Of a stretch of DNA of 64,000 nt, positions 43,530 to 52,860 are shown piece by piece. The notes beneath the pieces were generated by a model. It was not told where the DNA came from and searched no databases. It saw nothing but the letters and a program-made list of their open reading frames with translations. Origin of the DNA: Leptospira biflexa serovar Patoc strain 'Patoc 1 (Paris)' (GTDB lineage Bacteria > Spirochaetota > Leptospiria > Leptospirales > Leptospiraceae); NCBI RefSeq assembly GCF_000017685.1, contig NC_010602.1, forward strand, positions 1,505,501 to 1,569,500. The letters are read 5' to 3'. The first letter of the stretch is position 1. The number at the start of each line of letters is the position of its first letter. Made by a program: the position numbers and the translations under genes.

Positions 43530-45635
43530 ATGAAATTCAAATGGGAACCAAATTCGCTACGTACGAAACTCATCAGTTTCACCATTCTTTCTGTCACACT
43601 GGCATGTGGGTTAACAGGTTTTTTGAGTTATTATGTTGGGAGAAGTACGATTATCTCCAAATTGGAAAGTTTTGATATGGTGAAAATCCTAGAATCCAAG
43701 TCAGCCACCATTGATTCCATTTTAGAACGAACAAAAGAGACGGCAGTGTTAGTTGCCTCCGACCACAATACCATCCGCTGGGCAAAATCGGGTGAACCCA
43801 AAGGAGACGCAACAGAGCAGGTCTTTCAGAATTTATCCACTTACAAATCAAAATTAAGTTATATCACTTACTTTGGCATCATCAATCCACTTACTAAAAA
43901 CTACTGGAATGAATCAGGAAAAAAAATTGATACCCTAACTGAAAAGGATTCGGATGACAGTTGGTTTTTTGATCTCATTCACTCTAAAAAAGATTTGGTG
44001 ATCAATATGGATTATACGGAGGAGTATAAATCATATGCCATTTTTGTAAATGGTGTTACGCTTGAAAATGGGAACCCCGTGCTCATTAGCTCCATCGGTA
44101 TTGATGTTTCGGTGGCTTCTAAACAATTTACCCAAATCGATCAGTTTGGTGGTGAGAGTTGGTTAGTGGATAGTCGAGGGATCATCCAATTAGCATTGGA
44201 TAGTAATCTTCTCGAAAAGGAATTAAATTTTAGTTTCCCGGATGAAGTTGTATCCCAATTGAAAAATACGACAGATTCGATACGTATCTTTTCAGGAAAG
44301 GATTCTTTAGGTAACAATTGCCTTTACGGAAGTTACCAATTGCATTCTGTACCTTGGCGTGTGATTTATCGTGTTCCTGTATCGGCAATGACAAAATCTC
44401 TCGATTCCATCGCAATTTTTACCTTCGTTAGCATTCTATTTTCAGTTGTTCTTGTATCCATAGGAATGGGTTATGTGTTAACCAAAGTGACACATGCCAT
44501 ACGGGAAGCTTCACTTCTCATGAATCGTATTTCTCATAATGAATTGTCTTTCGAAGTTCCGAAAAACCAATTAGAAAGAAATGATGAGATCGGAGGTATG
44601 GCAAAAAGTTTAGAAAAAATGCGTCAAAATTTAACTGTGATTGTTCAAAAAATTCAAAATCTTTCTGAATCGATCACTGGAAAAAGTTCCCAGTTATCGT
44701 CACTCGCATCAGATTCATCTGCAACCATTGAAGAGATTGCCTCTTCTGTCCAAGAACTTTCCGCGAGTGCTGAAAATGTTTCTGCTTCGGCAGAAGAAAT
44801 TTCATCTCAATCCAATTCGATGATTGAAACTTTAAATCTGCTTGGAAGTGAAATGGAGTTGGTATCCAAGGGAGCAGAAAAGATTGAAGGAAAAGCAAGC
44901 GAGCTTGAATCATTTGTTGGAAAATCCTTGTTAGATGCCAAATCTTTATTTGAAACAATCAATCTTAAAATTCAAAATGCGGTGAAAGATGCCGAAGCGA
45001 TCAAAGAGATACGTGAGTTAGCAAGTATGATCGCAGAAATTGGTGACCAAACCAACTTGCTTTCGTTAAATGCTGCAATTGAAGCGGCACGGGCTGGTGA
45101 ACATGGAAGGGGATTTGCTGTCGTTGCGACAGAGGTTTCCAATTTAGCAGGAAAGTCGCAAGAAACTGTAAAAAAAATTGTAGAACTCAATCATAAATTA
45201 GAAAAAGCAATGGTGGATATGGTTGATTCGGTGAAAGAACTTTTGAATATGATCACAGGAAAAGTGATACCTGATTATGAAGGTGTCGTCGCTTCTGGAA
45301 AAGAATATAAAATCCAGTCAGAAGAAATCTATACCCTTGCCAAACGGACATTTAACTTAGCAAAAGAGATCAGTAATAGCATTAGTGAAGTGCACCATGC
45401 AATTATATCTGTATCCGAAGCAATGAACCAAAATGCCCTGGCATTAGGGGAAATAAGCTCGGGTACCAATCAGATGAGTGAGGTCTCAATGCAAACGGCC
45501 GATAGTTCTTCTGAATTAAACCAAACTGCAATTGACATGAAAGAAATTGCCTATCAGTTTAAATTGATTTTATTTGATTTTTTCCTCGATCAGTTTTTTA
45601 ATTTTTTCCATGGATGGTTTGTTGGCATCATCTAA
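43530..45635 (+). CDS. methyl-accepting chemotaxis protein with dCache sensor
   Basis: The product has 701 residues, with AAAGGA upstream of ATG 43530. Transmembrane helix 1 (about 12-32), periplasmic dCache_1 domain (about 40-280, with [26 protein letters not shown] and [16 protein letters not shown]), helix 2 (about 288-310), HAMP (to about 360), then a signalling domain with the conserved hairpin ETIN...[20 protein letters not shown] and [18 protein letters not shown]. The C-terminus should end near [10 protein letters not shown], but the frame runs on 22 residues ([14 protein letters not shown], then HGWFVGII) into sequence antisense to the ankyrin gene, overlapping it by 66 nt. Confidence 0.93.
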   Translation: MKFKWEPNSLRTKLISFTILSVTLACGLTGFLSYYVGRSTIISKLESFDMVKILESKSATIDSILERTKETAVLVASDHNTIRWAKSGEPKGDATEQVFQNLSTYKSKLSYITYFGIINPLTKNYWNESGKKIDTLTEKDSDDSWFFDLIHSKKDLVINMDYTEEYKSYAIFVNGVTLENGNPVLISSIGIDVSVASKQFTQIDQFGGESWLVDSRGIIQLALDSNLLEKELNFSFPDEVVSQLKNTTDSIRIFSGKDSLGNNCLYGSYQLHSVPWRVIYRVPVSAMTKSLDSIAIFTFVSILFSVVLVSIGMGYVLTKVTHAIREASLLMNRISHNELSFEVPKNQLERNDEIGGMAKSLEKMRQNLTVIVQKIQNLSESITGKSSQLSSLASDSSATIEEIASSVQELSASAENVSASAEEISSQSNSMIETLNLLGSEMELVSKGAEKIEGKASELESFVGKSLLDAKSLFETINLKIQNAVKDAEAIKEIRELASMIAEIGDQTNLLSLNAAIEAARAGEHGRGFAVVATEVSNLAGKSQETVKKIVELNHKLEKAMVDMVDSVKELLNMITGKVIPDYEGVVASGKEYKIQSEEIYTLAKRTFNLAKEISNSISEVHHAIISVSEAMNQNALALGEISSGTNQMSEVSMQTADSSSELNQTAIDMKEIAYQFKLILFDFFLDQFFNFFHGWFVGII

Positions 45636-46205
45636 GGCAGAGTATCCTAAAAAATTTCGATGAAGGACATTTGCATTGGCTTGGATGAGAAATTCTGCAA
45701 CGTCCATTTGTTGGTTCCGAACGGACAACATAAAAGCTGTATTCTCAAAACGATCTTGCAAATTTGGATTTGGTTGTTTTGTGATGAGAAGTTTCACCAT
45801 ATCCGCGTGTCCTATTTTGGTCACGTATACCAATGCTGTTTTTTTGTTTGAGTCGACTGCATCTACCTTTGTTTTTGCTTCTAACAATATTTCAGCGATG
45901 TTCAAAAAACGTTTTTTAACAGACCAATGGAAAGCAGTTTTTCCCGTTTGATCTACTAAATTCACATTGGCCTGGTTTTGGATCAAAATTTCTACAATTT
46001 CTGCATATCCAAATTTTGTAGCAAGGATAAGCGGAGTTTCTCCGTTTTGGTTTTGAACATTGGGATCAGTTTTTTCCAGTAACAATTGTTTGAGAGCAAG
46101 GATTTGTCCTTTTTCACTTGTTTTGAGTAAGGATTTGGATTCAGTGCAATAGAAAGATAAAACTCCCAAAACAACAATGATGATAGGTTGGAGAATACGA
46201 ATCAT
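45570..46205 (-). CDS. ankyrin-repeat lipoprotein
   Basis: The product has 211 residues. Signal peptide with lipobox GVLSFYC. Residues about 30-200 hold five ankyrin repeats: [80 protein letters not shown] and a last half repeat [12 protein letters not shown]. Exported ankyrins often bind a partner protein or enzyme in the periplasm. It starts 4 bp after the stop of the S41-like gene, so the two form a transcription unit and may form a complex. Its last 66 nt are antisense to the MCP. Confidence 0.85.
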   Translation of the reverse strand: MIRILQPIIIVVLGVLSFYCTESKSLLKTSEKGQILALKQLLLEKTDPNVQNQNGETPLILATKFGYAEIVEILIQNQANVNLVDQTGKTAFHWSVKKRFLNIAEILLEAKTKVDAVDSNKKTALVYVTKIGHADMVKLLITKQPNPNLQDRFENTAFMLSVRNQQMDVAEFLIQANANVLHRNFLGYSALDDANKPSMEKIKKLIEEKIK

Positions 46206-46209
46206 GCGT

Positions 46210-47700
46210 TCACTTGGTTTCCTTCATGATACTCAAATAGGTTTTGTAATATTCGATGGCTTGAGTTAAGACTGGGTCGATATCCATGGGGTTTTCTTCA
46301 GCGAACAACCCTTTGCTTGTGGAATTTTGTTTCATCCTTTCGTCGAGTTTCGTTTGGATGTTTTTAGGAATGTATGGATTTTTTTCTTTTGATGGTTTGA
46401 TCCAATTCCAGAATTTAGTTTCATGTGGTGGGTTTAGATCTTTGTTAGGATTTTCTACATTGATATCAGGGATGATGCCGAATCCTTGGATTTCTTCTCC
46501 GGAAGGTAAATACATTTTGGAATTGGTGATTGCATAAAAGTATCCAGTTTTTTTACCCACTTCAAAGAACATTTGAAATGTTCCTTGGCCAAATGTTCTT
46601 GTACCAAGAATCACTGCATTTTTATTTTCACGTAAACTACCAGCTACCAATTCACCACCAGCAGTCGTTTTGGGACCTACTAAAATTCCAATGGGTCCGT
46701 CCCAAAGGATTGTTTCTCCTTTCAGAGAAGGATATATATTTTCTTCAAAACGGTTTCTGATACTGAATAAATTTTTGGTAGAAGTAAAGAGTGATAAAAA
46801 ATTTCGGAGTTCGATGAGGTTTGCTTGTTCACTCTCTCTTAAATCGATCAGTAATACTCCCACTGTATTTTGATTTTTCTTTTTTTCATTCAATTCGTGT
46901 TCTATGATTTTTTTTGTGGCACTTGCAATTGTAAAATTGTCATTAAATTGTATAAAATTTTTAATTTTGATGTATAGAATGTCCGGATAACCAAAAAAAA
47001 CTCTATGTGAAATATGATTGAGAACATTAAAGGAAGTGTCTGATTTGATTTCTCTGGAATCGTATACGCGAGTATGTGGGTCAATTTCTTCTGTGTAACC
47101 TAACATTGCTAGGAAGATAATTTTTTCTAATAAACCATTCGGGTCTTTGCCAAGAATAGGATCGTTTTTTGCTTGGGTATAAATGTGATCTAGTTGTTTT
47201 TCTAATTCATGAAAATCTAAATTTAAGGAAGTAAAGTGTAAGTAGAGTTCCCTTCTTTTTTTTGGCTCCCATTCATTTGTTTCATCGATTTGATTGCTTT
47301 TTTGTTTGATCCGAATGAAAAAATGATCATCCGAGGGGAGTATCGTTTGATCACTATAAAGTTTGGGATGATTTCGATTGGCATCGTAAAAACTTTTTGG
47401 ATATATGTCGATCGAAAGGATTTGGTATGCTTTTTTGATGGCCCCTCCAAAGGAAGCGGAGGTACTGATTTTATCGCTCGTTAGATGTAGGATATGGATG
47501 TCATTTTTTAGTTTTATAAAATGTTCTAAATTGATTTTTCCGACATAGAGGTAAGGGTATTTTGATTCTTTTTTGAGTGTCTCTATGGAATCAATTTTAA
47601 AGTTAGATTTGTTTGTCGTTTTATTTTGGGCCGGTTTACAAGCAGTGAATTGCAAGAAAAATAGTGACAAAATGCTGATGTAAAAAAGGGAAAATTTCAT
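46210..47700 (-). CDS. S41-family lipoprotein lacking catalytic residues (pseudoprotease)
   Basis: The product has 496 residues. Signal peptide and lipobox LQFTAC. A helical N-terminal region with EKIIFLAMLGYTEEIDPHTR, a lost or reduced PDZ, then the S41 core: VGVLLIDLRESEQANLIELR, GPIGILVGPKTTAGGELVAG and NAVILGTRTFGQGTFQMF. In Tsp/CtpA the catalytic Ser is 25 residues before the catalytic Lys (SASASE ... TFGKG). Here those positions are Ala347 and Gln372, and the nearby Asp is Glu. Both catalytic residues are thus gone while the fold motif is kept. Probably a binding or scaffolding protein; partner may be the ankyrin lipoprotein immediately downstream. Confidence 0.82.
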   Translation of the reverse strand: MKFSLFYISILSLFFLQFTACKPAQNKTTNKSNFKIDSIETLKKESKYPYLYVGKINLEHFIKLKNDIHILHLTSDKISTSASFGGAIKKAYQILSIDIYPKSFYDANRNHPKLYSDQTILPSDDHFFIRIKQKSNQIDETNEWEPKKRRELYLHFTSLNLDFHELEKQLDHIYTQAKNDPILGKDPNGLLEKIIFLAMLGYTEEIDPHTRVYDSREIKSDTSFNVLNHISHRVFFGYPDILYIKIKNFIQFNDNFTIASATKKIIEHELNEKKKNQNTVGVLLIDLRESEQANLIELRNFLSLFTSTKNLFSIRNRFEENIYPSLKGETILWDGPIGILVGPKTTAGGELVAGSLRENKNAVILGTRTFGQGTFQMFFEVGKKTGYFYAITNSKMYLPSGEEIQGFGIIPDINVENPNKDLNPPHETKFWNWIKPSKEKNPYIPKNIQTKLDERMKQNSTSKGLFAEENPMDIDPVLTQAIEYYKTYLSIMKETK

Positions 47701-47801
47701 AGATTATGGATTAGCAGTTCCTAGGTGATCCCAAAAGCAAATGAAATTCTAGACAAATTTCTACTTTTTTTCCTGATTGAATCATTTCCCCCAGAAATAG
47801 A

Positions 47802-47827
47802 TTGAAATCTGAGCGATCGGATTTCAA
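47802..47827. promoter_or_regulatory. perfect inverted repeat in divergent promoter region
   Basis: TTGAAATC (47802-47809) and GATTTCAA (47820-47827) are perfect 8-bp inverted repeats with a 10-nt spacer. They lie in the 195-bp gap between the divergent S41-like and YbjN-like genes, 102 bp and 69 bp from the two starts. Candidate operator; it could also fold as RNA. Confidence 0.4.
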
Positions 47828-47895
47828 AATCAAAAAATAGCGCATAGCAAAAATGGACGATTTCATTCTAGCGAATGTTTGCATTTTAAATAGCA

Positions 47896-48396
47896 ATGAG
47901 GTTGATTGTGAGATCATTTATTTCTTCGATTTTAATTTTTGTCGTATTATCCACTGTTTTTGTTGTGAGCGCCCAATCTCCCAAAGGCAAAGAGTCTGAA
48001 TCGGCGTCGAAATCGGCCACCTTACATCACAAAGTTGAAAAGAATCTAATCAAAAAATTATTAGTTGAATTAGGTTACCAAATCATCAGTGATGAAGATA
48101 AACTACTCATCGTATCATATCAAGATTTTAGAGTAGGCCTTGTATCTGGGAATGATACTTCCATTCAATTCTATTCCTCCTTTAACACAGACAAAAAAAA
48201 TAAAATGGAATTAGCGAACAAGTGGAATCAGAAGATGAGGTATTCCAGAAGTTATATGGATGCGGAAGGGAGACTTGTATTGGAAAGTGACTTTGATTAT
48301 TCTGGTGGCGTGAGTGAAGAAGCCATCAAAGAATTTTTGCAAAAATTCCAAATTTTAAATTCGCAGTTTAGTACACTTTTGATTTTAGCGGAATAA
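47896..48396 (+). CDS. exported YbjN-domain protein
   Basis: The product has 166 residues. Signal peptide (FISSILIFVVLSTVFVVSA) with cleavage before QSPKG. The mature protein has the YbjN-like pattern: KKLLVELGYQIISDEDKLLI, FRVGLVSGNDTSIQFYSSF, then ELANKWNQKMRYSRSYMDAE and LVLESDFDYSGGVSEEAIKE. YbjN/CesT-like folds act as chaperone or regulatory domains; exported forms are of unknown role. No clear Shine-Dalgarno site precedes ATG 47896, so the start is slightly uncertain. Confidence 0.75.
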   Translation: MRLIVRSFISSILIFVVLSTVFVVSAQSPKGKESESASKSATLHHKVEKNLIKKLLVELGYQIISDEDKLLIVSYQDFRVGLVSGNDTSIQFYSSFNTDKKNKMELANKWNQKMRYSRSYMDAEGRLVLESDFDYSGGVSEEAIKEFLQKFQILNSQFSTLLILAE

Positions 48397-48835
48397 TCAA
48401 AAGGTTTTCAATTTTATTTTCCCATTCAAATCCCTTGTTTTTCTTTTTTTCCGCAAGATAGAAAATGGAGGGAATAAAAATGAATGATCATTCATCTATT
48501 TACTTGCATCCGAATATAGGTTTGTATTCATAGATCCATTCAGATGTTTTGATTCAGAACAGAGATTTGTTTGGGAACAACCAAAAAAATTGTTTATGTG
48601 CACCCATTCCCAGTAAGTTAATTCAGCTGATGAAAGAAAAAGGAATCAAAATACCGAAGGATTAGATTGATATTCTCCTTCATCAGATCCTTTGAATTTG
48701 GGTCAGTAGATTTTTAGGATGGATATAAAATACTTTACCACTGTGAAAAAAATAGTATTCGGAGAGGAACTGGGACAGGACATTGAAGGAAAAGTCATAC
48801 TCGATTGAAGCAGAAAGAAGATAGGAGAGAGATGA
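48397..48835 (+). other. 439-bp gap with possible remnants of decayed genes
   Basis: No intact gene is seen. Two plus-strand frames overlap at a run of seven A (about 48586-48592): one reads SEQRFVWEQPKK to a stop, and shifting frame at the A-run would continue as NCLCAPIPSKLIQLMKEKGI then KIPKD and stop. Further on, a 29-codon frame begins ATGGATATAAAATAC (about 48719) and ends just before the next gene. These look like pieces of one or two broken genes, but composition alone cannot prove it. Confidence 0.3.
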
Positions 48836-49297
48836 ATGTCGCGTCCATTTAAAGTGTTAGGAATCCAACAAGTAGCCATCGGTGGCGAATCCAAAGAAAA
48901 ATTATCCAAGTTCTGGGTTGAGATCATGGGTCTTACTAAAGTATCTGATTACAAAAGTGAAAAAGAAAATGTCGATGAAGATATACTTTCTATGGGCAAT
49001 GGTCCGTATAAAGTAGAAATTGATTTGATGCAACCCATCGACCCGAATAAAAGTCCCAAGGTGCATGATCCAAAATTGAATCACATTGGCCTTTGGATTG
49101 ATAAATTAGAAGAATGTGTGGACTATCTCACCAAACAAGGGGTTCGTTTCACACCTGGTGGGATACGAAAGGGTGCTGCAGGTTATAATGTATGTTTCAT
49201 CCATCCAAAAGGAAATGAAGAATTCCCACTTTGTAGTGAAGGGGTACTTGTAGAACTCGTACAGGCTCCAGAAGATGTCATCAAGGCTCTAGGATAA
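48836..49297 (+). CDS. VOC-family protein (methylmalonyl-CoA-epimerase-like fold)
   Basis: The product has 153 residues, with GGAGAG upstream of ATG 48836. Two betaalphabeta modules: [20 protein letters not shown] with [16 protein letters not shown], then [20 protein letters not shown] with [20 protein letters not shown] and [11 protein letters not shown]. The metal-ligand pattern (Gln/His near the start, H of LNHIGL, E of VELVQ) resembles glyoxalase I and methylmalonyl-CoA epimerase. Substrate unknown; unlike the VOC gene at 3114, it is cytoplasmic. Convergent with the lipocalin, ending 3 bp from it. Confidence 0.82.
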   Translation: MSRPFKVLGIQQVAIGGESKEKLSKFWVEIMGLTKVSDYKSEKENVDEDILSMGNGPYKVEIDLMQPIDPNKSPKVHDPKLNHIGLWIDKLEECVDYLTKQGVRFTPGGIRKGAAGYNVCFIHPKGNEEFPLCSEGVLVELVQAPEDVIKALG

Positions 49298-49300
49298 AAT

Positions 49301-49927
49301 CTAATACGCAAGCAAACGATTGGTGTCATAACCAATCGTTTTTGCAAATTGAATGTATTCGTTTTCAGTGACTGAAGAAATGGTAGGTTCTCTTGAAAAA
49401 ATCCATAAAAAATTTGGTTCTGGGCCACCGATGAGTGCGGTTTGGTAACCATTTCGATCGATTTTTAAAATCAAATAGTCTCCAAAAAACAACGGGTATA
49501 AAAAACTTACCTTCAACTTCCCTACACTTGGGTTTACAATGATCGCAACTCCTTCTAAGGAACTTCTCCCTGTTATCGTTTCTCCTTCGTTTTTCACGCG
49601 GATGTTTCCATCTTCTCTTAAAGCATAATCTGCGGTTACATTGGTTAGTCCCATTTGGAACGGATTATCGATGCGTTTGATTTCATGCCACTTACCTAGG
49701 AAACGACTCCATTCAAGATTACTTTCCACATAACGATCAAATCGTGAGGAAGAAACGTAGGTTCCCAGACTTACAGACAGTAGCGAAACAAATGGAAATT
49801 CGGATTCGTTTGTTTCCTTTGCATTTGGAAATTGAGAGAGAGAACAGTGATAGAAGAAAAACATTAAAAAGAAGCATTGATGCCAATTTTTGTTTTTAAG
49901 TAAGAATGAATTTTTCCTCTCTTCCAT
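49301..49927 (-). CDS. lipocalin-family (Blc-like) protein
   Basis: The product has 208 residues from ATG 49927. Signal-like N-terminus with WHQCFFLMFFFYHC, so it may be a lipoprotein. Residues about 75-205 show the Blc lipocalin pattern: RFLGKWHEIKRIDNPFQMGL (the G-x-W motif), VTADYALREDGNIRVKNEGE, LKVSFLYPLFFGDYLILKID and the C-terminal NLWI-like NFLWIFSREPTIS. Bacterial lipocalins carry lipids or lysophospholipids at the outer membrane. Monocistronic. Confidence 0.88.
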   Translation of the reverse strand: MEERKNSFLLKNKNWHQCFFLMFFFYHCSLSQFPNAKETNESEFPFVSLLSVSLGTYVSSSRFDRYVESNLEWSRFLGKWHEIKRIDNPFQMGLTNVTADYALREDGNIRVKNEGETITGRSSLEGVAIIVNPSVGKLKVSFLYPLFFGDYLILKIDRNGYQTALIGGPEPNFLWIFSREPTISSVTENEYIQFAKTIGYDTNRLLAY

Positions 49928-49968
49928 CAAAGTTTAGATTGGAAGAGGGGATCTTTGAGTAAAAAAAA

Positions 49969-50928
49969 TTAGTTGATTCTCATGTTTTTTTGATGTGAGA
50001 GGCGCCAAACAAGATAGGCAAAACAGGCAAGGACTGTGGTGATGAGAAACTGGGTCAAATGGACTACTGTTGCATAGACAAGACCTTCCCCAGGATCTCT
50101 ACCTAAAATGATAAATCCAGAAATGATGGCAGCGTGGAACACACCTATGCCCGAAGGAGCGGAAGGAATGGCAACTCCCATCCCACCTAAAAACATAAAT
50201 AACAATGCCTCCGGAAAGGAAATAGGCATACCAATGAGCATCCCTGCAAGATAATAAGAAATCGCATAACCAAAAACCCATGTTGGTAATGAATAGGCAA
50301 GTGGTTTGATGAGTTTATCCCCTTGCAAAAATTCCGAAAATTCTACCAAATGGTGGTCGAGTTTCGTTTCATATAATGATTGTTTGCCGATAAGTGAAAA
50401 ACATTTGAGAGCGACTGATCTTAAGAAAAATAAAAAATATTTTACCAAAATTAGACCAACCAACATCCCAATAATGACCAAACTGGAAATCAAAAGAAGG
50501 CTTAAATTTTTGGATTGTCCAAGCCCCATATAAAAAAGAGCTGTGGCACCGATGACAACTACGGAACCCAAATCCATTACTTTTTCTAAGAAGATTCGGC
50601 TGAGAAGGTGAGTGAGGGGGAGATCCGAATCTCGTTTGTTCATCAGTAATCTTACCAAATCCCCACCTCGAGCAGGTAACACCATGTTCAAACCCACACC
50701 AATGATGGCTGTGGAAAAGGATTGGTGAAATGTGATTTTTTTCTCGAGTAGATGATACCATCGAATCGAAAAAGGAATAAATGCCCATAAATTGGATAGG
50801 ATTAGAAGAGGAAAAATCCACCAATTGACTTTTCCTTCTAGTCGTTCGAATTCACTGATATCAAAGTTCTTTTGTAAAAAATAAATGGCAATGCCTGAAA
50901 CGATAATTCCAAAAATTAATTTTCTCAT
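49969..50928 (-). CDS. LPG-synthase-TM/AglD2-like membrane protein
   Basis: The product has 319 residues from ATG 50928; the extension to 50973 overlaps the HIT gene and is rejected. About eight transmembrane helices; signature RWYHLLEKKITFHQSFSTAI and GVGLNMVLPARGGDLVRLLM (the P-x-R-x-G-D/E motif of this family), later GGMGVAIPSAPSGIGVFHAA. Related proteins flip or transfer polar lipids, but many members have no assigned role. Last gene of a five-gene minus-strand operon. Confidence 0.85.
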   Translation of the reverse strand: MRKLIFGIIVSGIAIYFLQKNFDISEFERLEGKVNWWIFPLLILSNLWAFIPFSIRWYHLLEKKITFHQSFSTAIIGVGLNMVLPARGGDLVRLLMNKRDSDLPLTHLLSRIFLEKVMDLGSVVVIGATALFYMGLGQSKNLSLLLISSLVIIGMLVGLILVKYFLFFLRSVALKCFSLIGKQSLYETKLDHHLVEFSEFLQGDKLIKPLAYSLPTWVFGYAISYYLAGMLIGMPISFPEALLFMFLGGMGVAIPSAPSGIGVFHAAIISGFIILGRDPGEGLVYATVVHLTQFLITTVLACFAYLVWRLSHQKNMRIN

Positions 50929-50941
50929 TGTAGGTTCAATT

Positions 50942-51286
50942 TTATCCTGGTGGCCATTGTAGATGTCTGCCACCTAACAAGTGGAAGTGTAGATGACCAA
51001 CAGTTTGTCCACCGTAGGTTCCACAATTATTGACAACACGGTATCCTTTTTCAAAGATTCCGTTTTTTTTGGCAAGTTCGGGAATCACTTCGAAAATTTG
51101 ATGGATCACCTTCGGGTCAAGAGAATCAATTTCATTCATACTTTTGATATGTGCTTTGGGTATGATGAGCAAATGGATGGGCGCTTGTGGAGTGATGTCA
51201 TGGAATACAAAAATAGAATCAGTTTCGTATTCTTTTTTGGCAGGTATTTCACCGCGAATGATCTTACAAAAAATACAGTCTTCCAT
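50942..51286 (-). CDS. HIT-family (Hint-type) nucleotide hydrolase
   Basis: The product has 114 residues from ATG 51286, one nt after the ROK stop. Cys-containing start CIFCKIIRGEIPAKKEYETD, HLLIIPKAHIKSM, and the catalytic histidine triad VGHLHFHLLGGR. Hint proteins cleave nucleoside phosphoramidates and acyl-AMPs in the cytoplasm. The longer open frame to 51358 lies inside the ROK gene and is not used. Confidence 0.94.
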   Translation of the reverse strand: MEDCIFCKIIRGEIPAKKEYETDSIFVFHDITPQAPIHLLIIPKAHIKSMNEIDSLDPKVIHQIFEVIPELAKKNGIFEKGYRVVNNCGTYGGQTVGHLHFHLLGGRHLQWPPG

Positions 51287-51287
51287 A

Positions 51288-52184
51288 TCAGTTTTTCTCC
51301 TTAACAAAAACAAGTGAGGCGGCACCCAGAGTTCCTGATATATTGCCCCCAGGCCCAAGTAATAATCGATCGTTTAATACAGAAAAGATTGTAGATCGAA
51401 TTTCTTTTTCTAAAAGTGCACCAAACAAATCATAGGACTTGGTGATCCCACCCACAAAAATGACCGCTTCTGGGTTGAGTAATTGGATCGCATTACGAAC
51501 TGCGTGTGCTAAAGCTTTGGTTCCAAATTCCAAAATGGATTTTGATTCTGAATCATTCGATCGAACGAGTGAAAAAAAGGCTTCTGCATTGGGGAGTTTG
51601 GTATTGGTTTTTTCAAAATAACGGTTTAAAAATCCTTTTGTGGAAAAATAACTCTCCACACAACCGTGAACTCCGCATCCGCACAAGGCGCCCCCGATGA
51701 CAGAAGTGGTATGGCCAATTTCGATTCCATTCCCAAGGTATCCCGTATAAAGTTTACCTTGTTTGACAAACCCTCCACCAATCCCTGTTCCTAATGTCAA
51801 AATTAATTGTGATTCGGTGTTTTTATACGTTCCAAAGATAGCTTCACCTAATGCAGCACAGTTGGCGTCGTTTTCATAGAATACTGGAAGTGAAAATTCT
51901 TTTTGTAAAACTGATTTGATGGGTAAGTTCTTAAGACCTGCCATATTGGCACTTGTCAGCATAACGCCCGTTTCGTTATTGAGAGGGCCAGGGGAACCAA
52001 CACCAATTCCAATGATATTCTTTACAAGTGGGCGAATGCTTTCGACCAGTACTTCTAAAAAGGAATCATTGTCTAAGTGTTCAGGGGTTTTGGTGTGATG
52101 GGAGTCTAGTTCACTTCCATTTTCATCAAAAAGAGAAACGCGGATGCTTCCTCCACCAATATCAACACCAATCGCTTGTCTCAA
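51288..52184 (-). CDS. ROK-family sugar kinase (glucokinase-like)
   Basis: The product has 298 residues. ATP-binding start AIGVDIGGGSIRVSLFDENG, IGIGVGSPGPLNNETGVMLT, the sugar site FYENDANCAALGEAIFG, LGTGIGGGFV, and the ROK zinc motif EIGHTTSVIGGALCGCGVHG plus CVE with the GCG..GC cysteines intact. Probably phosphorylates glucose or a related sugar; it lacks a DNA-binding domain, so it is not a repressor. It follows the ABC ATPase gene with 4 bp between. Confidence 0.92.
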   Translation of the reverse strand: MRQAIGVDIGGGSIRVSLFDENGSELDSHHTKTPEHLDNDSFLEVLVESIRPLVKNIIGIGVGSPGPLNNETGVMLTSANMAGLKNLPIKSVLQKEFSLPVFYENDANCAALGEAIFGTYKNTESQLILTLGTGIGGGFVKQGKLYTGYLGNGIEIGHTTSVIGGALCGCGVHGCVESYFSTKGFLNRYFEKTNTKLPNAEAFFSLVRSNDSESKSILEFGTKALAHAVRNAIQLLNPEAVIFVGGITKSYDLFGALLEKEIRSTIFSVLNDRLLLGPGGNISGTLGAASLVFVKEKN

Positions 52185-52188
52185 AACT

Positions 52189-52860
52189 TCACTCTCCTTT
52201 GATCACTTGTTCGAACCTTCCGTTTTTCATTTCATAAACGGTTTGGGCATCAAAGGCGAGTTTCATGTCATGGGTGACAAGGATGATGGAATGGTTTCGT
52301 TTGTTGTACTCATTGAGAAGGAGTTGGACAAGGTAACTATTTTCTGGATCTAAGTCCCCGGAAGGTTCATCTGCAAAAAGAATGGCAGGGTCATTGATGA
52401 GGGATCTCGCAATGGCTGCCTTTTGGATTTGGCCACCGGACAAAGTTCGTGGTAATGAATTTTGAATGTCACCTAGTTTTAAATGGTCAATGAGGTAATC
52501 ACATTTTCTGAGATAGTCATCACTGGAAAATTTTTTAGTAAAAAGGGCAGGTAGGAGGATATTTTCTTTAATGGTCAGGTTTCCCACAAGTTCGGAAAAT
52601 TGGAACACGAGGCCTAAGTCCCGGGCTCTGATTTCGGCTAACTCTTGTTTGGAAATTTGCGAAAGTTTGATTTGGTCGTACAAAATGTCCCCTTCTGAAG
52701 GAGAAAGCATTCCTGTAAGCATCGATAGGAGAGTGGTTTTTCCAGATCCAGAGGGTCCAATGATGGCTACATAATCCCCTTGGTTCACGTCAAAACTCAC
52801 GGAACTCACTGCTTCTTCCTTTCCAAATCGTTTGGTTAGGTTGTGGACACGGAGTAACAT
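52189..52860 (-). CDS. ABC transporter ATPase, LolD/MacB type
   Basis: The product has 223 residues. Walker [18 protein letters not shown]-loop [18 protein letters not shown], signature [15 protein letters not shown], Walker [16 protein letters not shown], and the switch His in [11 protein letters not shown]. LolD/MacB-type ATPases pair with FtsX-like permeases for lipoprotein release or mechanical work, which matches the gene just upstream. Its ATG overlaps that gene's stop by one base. Confidence 0.95.
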   Translation of the reverse strand: MLLRVHNLTKRFGKEEAVSSVSFDVNQGDYVAIIGPSGSGKTTLLSMLTGMLSPSEGDILYDQIKLSQISKQELAEIRARDLGLVFQFSELVGNLTIKENILLPALFTKKFSSDDYLRKCDYLIDHLKLGDIQNSLPRTLSGGQIQKAAIARSLINDPAILFADEPSGDLDPENSYLVQLLLNEYNKRNHSIILVTHDMKLAFDAQTVYEMKNGRFEQVIKGE

